A stretch of 64,000 bases of DNA from Tenrec ecaudatus (lineage: Eukaryota > Chordata > Mammalia > Afrosoricida > Tenrecidae), in assembly GCF_050624435.1 (NCBI RefSeq), contig NC_134538.1, forward strand, positions 127,454,937-127,518,936. The letters are read 5' to 3'. Made by a program: the position numbers and the translations under genes. Position 1 is the stretch's first letter; each line of letters begins with the position of its first letter. The notes below the pieces were generated by a model. The model had not been told where the DNA came from and did no database searches. It saw only the letters and a program-made list of their open reading frames with translations. Below are positions 58,041 through 64,000 of this stretch, in pieces.

Positions 58041-58787
58041 TTGTATTCCCAGTACTCAGAGTAGTACCTCGTGCATACTAGGTGATCTATAAAATTGGTT
58101 AGGTGAGTGCATGATGGTTTTAATGGTTTCGTCAATCAATACAGTTCGTGTAAGTAAACCAGCCATTCAAGGTTTATATATATAGCTCATTTTAGAATCA
58201 TGGACCTCTATGGCTCTTCAGTTGAAGAAAACCAAAGTTTCCCTTGGAAATTAAGGAGCAAAGGGTCCGCTTGCCCCAGACCCAACCAACCACAGCCCCA
58301 CCCAAAAAGAACAGCACAAGTTATGTCTCTATATTAAAGTTTTTTTCCTAATAGTACTATGGGTCATTGAGGAAATGCTTAATTAAACTTCAGGGCTTGC
58401 TGATCTCCTTTCCATAGACATTTAGTTGTCTTATGGTAGACACTGGTTTGTTTTTCTCTGTGTTCTCATTGTGCAGCAAGCATGAGAAAACGAGAGCAGA
58501 GTCCATTAAGAGATGAAGTCTGTCTGTCTCCTCTGCCATGGTGAGGCTGGTCAGGGAGACCTGCTTTAATAGACGTTGCCCCGGATGGCTTTCTGTTTTC
58601 TCTCCTGAAATGATCACCTAGGAGCTTATCTGTCTCCATGGTGTTGCAACCAACTGATTAATCATTTTTCCAGCTTCTCTGAACTGCCCCGTGTATGAAA
58701 CACAGACGCACACAAAGGAGTCGTCAGGACTCACCGCAGGATGAGGCCACACAGATGGTTACAGAAAGGCGAGGCCAATGAACCCAG

Positions 58788-59303
58788 TCAGTCCTGGTGA
58801 TTACATGCAGAGCTAGTGGTGTGCAGGAGCACTTTGGAAGATGTTTTTGCCATCAATATGCTTGATAAAACTTTCTTTGATTTCTGTCTCAAGCTTGTCT
58901 TGATAACTAGGGCAGAACTTATTCCCACCACCCTTAAAAAAACACAATGATATTGTTTAATTGCTATATCCGTGAGATCCAAGTATTCTCCCTCCAGATT
59001 GGAAGATGCACTGTAAGGCTTGTCCCCACTGCATTTCTGCTCCATAGTTCTGCTATGGATATCTTTTGCTCCTGCTACTGCAGCAAGTTTATTAGTTTCA
59101 GTTTTTCCCTGAAGCATCGACTTCGGATGTGGGGCGCATTTTCCTTGGTAACTTAATGTAAGTCTCAAAGCCTTCTGCCAGAGCTCTATAAGTAACTTTA
59201 GCTCCGTTTGTCTCCTTTCTACCAAAATTTCAGAGCCAACCAGGAATGGAAACAGACTTTGAAGCTCTTGTTTAAAGTCTTCATCTGTATCTTTTAACTC
59301 CCA
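58788..59303 (-). pseudogene. Unidentified open stretch, possible retrocopy
   Basis: 171 uninterrupted minus-strand codons with protein-like composition: DFKQELQSLFPFLVGSEILV, then ERRQTELKLLIELWQKALRL, later YSASSNLEGEYLDLTD and a Lys/Ser-rich end. It is bounded upstream by TGA (59304-59306) and then an antisense SINE at 59340-59525. Beyond that, coding-like minus-strand text may continue (59540-60240, for example EGTKVVVLLTDNRVLMIASK in one frame), with stops and shifts. I do not recognise the protein. Intronic position, antisense-free length and the split by a SINE suggest a retrocopied gene, but no poly-A tail or target duplication was found. It may also be chance. Confidence 0.35.
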
Positions 59304-59339
59304 TCAAAACTATGGCTAGTTGCAACTAAAACGGAAAAA

Positions 59340-59525
59340 CCAAACTCAAGACCATCAAGAGGATGCTGACTATAGGTCAGGGTAGAACTGCCCCCGGGAG
59401 TTTCTGAGACTGTGACTCTTTATGGGAGCAGAAGTCCCTGTTTCTCTCTCAAGGAGTGGCTAGTGGTTTTGAGTGGCTGACCTTACGGTTAGTAGTCCAA
59501 TGCGTAACTACCACACCACCAGCAC
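59340..59525 (-). mobile_element. AfroSINE, antisense
   Basis: gagactgtgactctttatgg, ggttttgagtggctgacctt, actaccacaccaccag. It separates two coding-like stretches. Confidence 0.9.
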
Positions 59526-61374
59526 TATGACCGGGATGTGGCAAAGGAAGCCATGAAGGTTTGAGAGGCAATAGTGAGCGTGCTTCCAGTTGTAGCTCTT
59601 CCAGCTGGTTTTTCCTGGTCTTCCATCTCTTTTCAAGGAACTGTCATCCACCTTCCCACAATTATGACTGTTCATAAGGTTGATGTTAATCTCGCACCCC
59701 CAACATCAGCGTCTTACATGATTTCTGAGAACCTGCCAGACACTGATGTTGTAGATGCTGAAGTTCCTCTTCCTGAATATTCTGAGACGAGTGATGTAGC
59801 TGGCCAGAGCTTGTCATAGCGGTACAGTCTTTGATAGCTTGCTGGCGATCATTAGCACCCTGTTGTCCGTTAGCAGCACAACCACCTTTGTTCCTTCAGG
59901 TCTGTGGGCTACAACTATGTCACTCTTGGCTTGTACGCAAATTGCCTCTCTTGCACAACCATCTTGCTTTGTATGGCCCTAAGGTTCACTGTACCCACCA
60001 ATTCAACTCACTCATGGCCCAGATGACGTTAACCTCAGTGCTGCTAGCCCATCTCCCGAGCCAGGCCCTGCTGCAGTTGCAGGCTCAGCTACCTCATTCC
60101 CCTTTATCATCTTGTAATGGGTTAAAATTCAGCCTCCTATTCTGTAAACAATTTTGCAGCATCGTCTTGTTGAGGATGGCTGGAGAAGATTCCTCCTTGT
60201 GGGCTGTCCCAACTTGGCTAGCACTATAAGGCAATGTTGAAGAAAATCTTTTGCTTGGTAGCAATTTGTTGGACAATAGCTTGGGGGAGGAAATCCATTC
60301 CCCCTGCCTAATGAATATTTATTCAGTACTTATAGGCCCACCTGTAGTATTTTGTGAGTGTCATGATATTTTGAAGCTCTTTCCAGCCCTAAAATTTATG
60401 GTTTACCTTATTTTCTAGACTAACAAAATCTCATCAGGTTTATTTATGTCCATTTTGGGGCGGGGGGCGGGTGGGATCTAAAGTTAAGAGATAGACACAA
60501 TAGTCTCTAATTATTGTCAGAGGATCTTGTCTCCTGGCAACAGCGGTGCAAGCACACGATGGGTAGTGCTTGTGTTGGAAAGTTTCTATTGTTGGAGGTA
60601 AGGGGCTACTTCCTTGTCTAGACAAGGACTTAGTAAAGTCCCTTGAAGGGCCATCCGCCCCACTTGGCCTTGAATTGAGCAAAACTTCCACTGTGTCATT
60701 TCCCAGTACAGGCATAGAATCTGCTTTCTTACATAGGCACTTCCCAAATTTAGAACAGTGCTAGCCACCCCCGTATTGTCTCCACTTCCTTATAACCATC
60801 GTGCTTTACCATGCATCAATTAGGGTACAGCGCCTTTCCCAGGGACCCGGACAAATTGCCTTAAGTGAACAATTCATGGAAGAGCCTGAGCCCTAACATT
60901 AGGCTTATGTCCAACTTCCTTCCTTTACATCCTCTCGGTTAAGTGACTGACGTCATTGCCTCAGACTTTTCAGCAGGTAAGGTACTCAGATGACCTCAGA
61001 TGCTCCTGTATCACAAAGTGAGTGAGCGAGAGAAAAAAGAGAGAAAACCAAACCAAACCAACAACAAAAACGACTAAAAAGAACCCATAAACAAACAAAG
61101 AAACCATAAAGCTACTGGTTCTTGTAGTAAACTGTTGTTTAAGAGAAAAAGATGAGTAACACAAAAATGTACACATTGGGATTTTTATGATTTGTGGACA
61201 ATACAATTTTCAAGAGGCAATGTAGGATTGATGTGCCAAGAAGTCAAAGTGCCCCATCCTCTCTTTCTCTCTAAGGCAGACCATAGAGAACTCAATTCAG
61301 ACCATAGAGAACTCAATTCAGCATAGTAGAGCCTTGAGGCCCTGAGGAATCTTGAATCTTCACTAGATGACTCA

Positions 61375-61575
61375 TTTACTGCCATGCCCTTGATCCCATC
61401 TCAGAGTGTCCCTACAGGATAGGACAGAACTGCCCCTGTGGCTTTCCAAGACTGTATCTCTTTATGGGAATAGGAAACTTCATCTCTGCACCCCAGAGCA
61501 GCTGGTGGTTTTGAACTGCTGGCCTTGCTGTTAATAGTTCAATGCAGAACCTACTACACTAGCAAGGATCCTCTT
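61375..61575 (-). mobile_element. AfroSINE, antisense
   Basis: tttactgccatgcccttgat, aagactgtatctctttatgg, ggttttgaactgctggcctt. Confidence 0.92.
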
Positions 61576-61623
61576 TAGTCTTGGGGGAAAGAGTCAATTA
61601 TGCTGTTCTAAGACAGCCATGAA

Positions 61624-61830
61624 GGAGCCCTGGTGGCATGGTGGTTATTCATTGGGCTTCTAACCGCAAGGTCAGTAATTTAAAATCACCCCTTGAACTT
61701 TGGGAGAAAGATGAGGTTTTCTACGCCCAGAAACGGTGATACTCTCAGACGCCTACAGAGTCCGTTCTGTCCTGCTCTAGAGGGTCGCTGTGAGTCAGAA
61801 TCGACTCCATGGGAGTGAGGGAGACGATCG
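61624..61830 (+). mobile_element. AfroSINE, sense, inverted to the preceding copy
   Basis: ggagccctggtggcatggtg, gcttctaaccgcaaggtcag, gagggtcgctgtgagtcaga, tcgactccatgggagtg. Confidence 0.95.
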
Positions 61831-62098
61831 CTAAATAGATCAGTAGCTTGTATAATAATTCATGCAGACTGAACTCAATTATAGAGCCAATCAGAAACCT
61901 ACATTAAGCAGCTATCCCTTCCACATTGACTAGTCATGCTTTCCTGGCTAAAAGCCTAAACAACGACTCCCGTGTCTCCTTTCTCTAGCAAGGAGTGTTG
62001 CCTCTTTCTTTGGGGTTATCTGAGTGGCCCCCGTACACATACAAAAAGACATCACCGATGAACTAATGTCCCAACAAGGAAACAAAAGACCAACCCAC

Positions 62099-62256
62099 CT
62101 CTAGGTAACTGAGGATATAATATTTCTGGGCTCCTCTCAGCCCACAAATAGAGGAAGCTGTTAGCTGAGCACCACGGCCCTCCAGGAGGTCACCATCAGT
62201 AGGGTGACAGGCACCCTGGTTGCAGTCATCTCGAGCTTGTGAGTCACCGAGCAACC
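62099..62256 (-). pseudogene. LAMB4: LAMB4 exon: start of mature chain and LN domain
   Basis: This 158-nt exon is open. It starts with two bases completing a split codon and encodes 52 residues, including ARDDCNQGACHPTDGDLLEG and GLRGAQKYYILSYLE, the opening of the LN domain. The acceptor reads tgtgttccag and the donor is GAG|GTGGGT, leaving phase 0. The human chain has Cys where this copy has the second Tyr of KYYIL, as I recall it. If correct, a conserved LN cysteine is lost even in this otherwise intact exon. The signal-peptide exon should lie further right; I see only repeats there. Confidence 0.9.
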
Positions 62257-62373
62257 CTGGAACACAGTAGGAGGAGTCACATGCAAGGCAGCCTAAGGCA
62301 GCACAAGGTCCGAAGAAGCACTTGGTTCAGATAGCAGTCTGCTTATTTTCAATACCCATCTTATTGTTCATTA

Positions 62374-62545
62374 AGGAACCCAAATGGTGCAGTGGGTTAA
62401 ACATTGGGTTCAGCGGTTCAAACCCACCAATGATCCGGCGGAGGAGGACGAGGCAGTCTGCTTCTGTAAAGATTCAAGCCTTGGAAACCTTTGGAGTAGT
62501 TCGATAGGGTTGCTCTGACCTGGAATTGACTCCAGGACAGTGGGT
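62374..62545 (+). mobile_element. AfroSINE, sense
   Basis: aggaacccaaatggtgcagt, gttcagcggttcaaacccac, cgatagggttgctctgacct and a ttttgtttgtttg tail. Confidence 0.9.
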
Positions 62546-62639
62546 TTTGTTTGTTTGTCCGTTGGCCATTAAGATTCCATTTAGTGTGGATACCTGGAGC
62601 ACCTCCCATCTGTGCCCTCCAAAAAAAATTTTTTTAATG

Positions 62640-64000
62640 CTGAATGTGGAAAAGATTGTAACCCTTATGCCTTGCTGGTGGGTCAGTAAGACGTTGCAGT
62701 TTCTGTGAGACGCCTTTTGGATGTTCCTCTCACAGTGAAGCCTAGGGATTTTTATTATGACTCAGCAATTCTACTTGTGTCTCCCCACAAGTCTTGAAAG
62801 CAGGAACTCAAACAGAGACTTGTACACCAAAGATCACTGCAGCTCTGCTCACAATAGCCCAAGTGGGAAATGCCCAGTGTCCTTCAACAGACAAATGGAT
62901 AAATAACATTTGCCCATCCAGATGAAAGAATAGTAGTAAGTCCAAAATAAAGAGGAGTTCTGATACACATTAGGCCATGACCTTGGGAATGTCATGGTGA
63001 ATGAAATAAATAAACATAAAAGGACAAATATTTATGATCCCCCATAGGAGAAATATATATAGAATATGCCATTGTAAAGAGGCAAAAGTTTATTGGGGGT
63101 TAAGGGGCTGGATGGAGGAGAGAAAGAACAGTCATTGCTGAAAGGGCACTCAGTTTGGTCAGGGTGATGAAAACAGATAATGGTGCTAGTGAGTTGCGCA
63201 CTTAAGAATGGTTAAGATGGTGTGCATAAGAAAATGTGAAGAAAGCTGATGGTGCCCGGCTGTTAAAAGATACACTGTCTGGGGTCTTAAAGGCTTGAAG
63301 GTAAACAAGCGGCCATCTAGCTCAGAAGCAACAGAGCCCACATGGAGGAAGCACACTAGCCTGTGTGATCATGAGGTGTCAAAGGGATCAGGTATCAGGA
63401 ATCATCAGAACCAAAAATCATATCATTGTGAATGAGGTGGGGAGCGCAGATTGGGGCCCCACAACCCATCTGTAGGCAACTGGACATCCCCTTACAGAAG
63501 GGCCACAGAGAGGAGATGAGCCATTAGGGTACAGTGTAGTAATGATGAAACATAAAGCTTTCCTCTAGTCCTTATTAAATGCTTCCTTTCCCCAACTATC
63601 ATAATTCCAATTCTTCCTTACAATCCAGCTAGACCAGAGGATGTACACTGATACGGATAGGAACTGGAAACACAGGGAATCCAGGACAGATGATCCCTTC
63701 AGGACCATTGCTGAGAGTGGCGATACCAGGAGGGTGGAGGGAGGGTGGGGTGGAAAGGGGGAACCGATTACAAGGATCTACATATAACCTCCTTCCTGGG
63801 GGGGCAGACAGTAGAAAAGTGGGTGAAGGGAGATGTCAGTGTAAGACAGGACAAAATAATAATTTATAAATTATCAAGGGTTCATTAAGGATGGGGTGGT
63901 GGGAAGGGAGGGGAAAAATGAAGAGCTGATATCAAGGGCTCAAGTAGAAAGCAATTGTTTTGAGAATGGTGATGGAAACAAATGTACAAAAGTGCTTGAC
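62640..64000 (+). mobile_element. L1, end of ORF2 and long 3' UTR, sense
   Basis: Starts in the ORF2 end (actcagcaattctacttgtg, caatagcccaagtgggaaat, ccttcaacagacaaatggat) and runs through the 3' UTR blocks shared with 27635-28385 (gtcttaaaggcttgaaggta, agctagaccagaggatgtac, gatctacatataacctcc). The element continues past the window edge. It gives the reference order for the other L1 tails here. Confidence 0.9.

Larger units (their letters stand above)
56448..62098. other. LAMB4 intron of 5.7 kb
   Basis: Contains at least five SINE copies and the unidentified open stretch at 58788-59303. 56448-57190, 57415-57855, 58045-58780 and 60245-61370 show nothing recognisable. The missing laminin segment between the flanking exons is not expected, since their phases join directly. 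Confidence 0.55.
2493..62256 (-). pseudogene. LAMB4: LAMB4 (laminin subunit beta-4) unitary pseudogene, 5' and middle part
   Basis: A functional laminin beta chain is secreted, joins alpha and gamma chains, and builds basement membranes; its LN domain drives network polymerisation. Fourteen minus-strand exons are found in the order expected for a beta chain: LN domain, LE modules, L4 domain, LE module. Exon lengths and phases agree with human LAMB4 as I remember it (for example 237 nt for 79 codons and 178 nt for 59 codons plus one base). Diagnostic matches include WTGPGFARVLPGAGLRF, FCSKPDLDEYQL and TDGPNCERCKDFFQDAPW. Three in-frame stops and about ten indels in eight exons prevent a full-length product, while splice borders are mostly kept and introns are present. 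That means decay in place and not a retrocopy. The signal-peptide exon is presumably to the right of the window and the coiled-coil exons to the left. Assignment to LAMB4 over LAMB1 is by remembered identity and was not searched. Confidence 0.9.
62257..64000. other. Right flank, LAMB4 intron before the signal-peptide exon
   Basis: Holds a SINE (62374-62545) and a long L1 3' end to the window edge. No signal-peptide exon could be found; it is either outside the window or lost. Confidence 0.6.

Noticed and set aside
1..64000. CRISPR arrays, bacterial operons, phage or plasmid features
   Set aside because: Repeats here are mammalian interspersed elements and microsatellites. No prokaryotic gene organisation is present.
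62257..64000. LAMB4 signal-peptide exon in the right flank
   Set aside because: No ATG followed by a hydrophobic segment with a fitting phase-1 donor was found; the region is SINE and L1.

Overview
The window is mammalian nuclear DNA, almost certainly from an afrotherian (tenrec, golden mole, elephant, hyrax or relative). The main evidence is the dense load of tRNA-derived AfroSINE copies on both strands, together with RTE/BovB-type LINEs and an L1 subfamily with a characteristic long 3' UTR. I recognised these families by pattern and from memory, with no database search. There are no bacterial-type genes, CRISPR arrays or operons. Nearly all the short open frames on both strands are noise or lie inside repeats.

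The one recognisable gene is a laminin beta chain on the minus strand, read right to left from about 62.26 kb to 2.49 kb. I assign it to LAMB4 because exon after exon matches what I remember of human LAMB4, in content and in exon length and phase, better than LAMB1, LAMB2 or LAMB3. Fourteen consecutive exons are placed. They encode the start of the mature chain, the laminin N-terminal (LN) domain, the first run of laminin EGF-like (LE) modules, the laminin IV type B (L4) domain, and the first LE module after it. The signal-peptide exon should lie beyond the right edge. The remaining LE modules and the coiled-coil exons should lie beyond the left edge.

The gene is broken. Three stop codons arise by substitution in the ancestral frame (56,327-56,329; 50,029-50,031; 17,470-17,472). 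About ten frame-disrupting indels are spread over eight exons, and several cysteines are lost. Almost every exon I could delimit still has AG...GT borders, and five exons remain fully open (62.1, 53.1, 32.3, 20.2 and 4.7 kb). This is the signature of a unitary pseudogene, a gene that decayed in place, and not of a retrocopy.

The introns are packed with repeats: several dozen AfroSINE copies, L1 3' ends and older L1 fragments, a 3.3-kb decayed RTE element, two hAT-type non-autonomous DNA transposons with 8-bp target duplications, possible LTRs and many CA/GT microsatellites. An unidentified minus-strand open stretch of 171 codons at 58.8-59.3 kb, possibly a retrocopy split by a SINE, is the main unexplained coding-like signal. 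I found no undescribed biological system. The most informative result is the lineage-specific loss of LAMB4.
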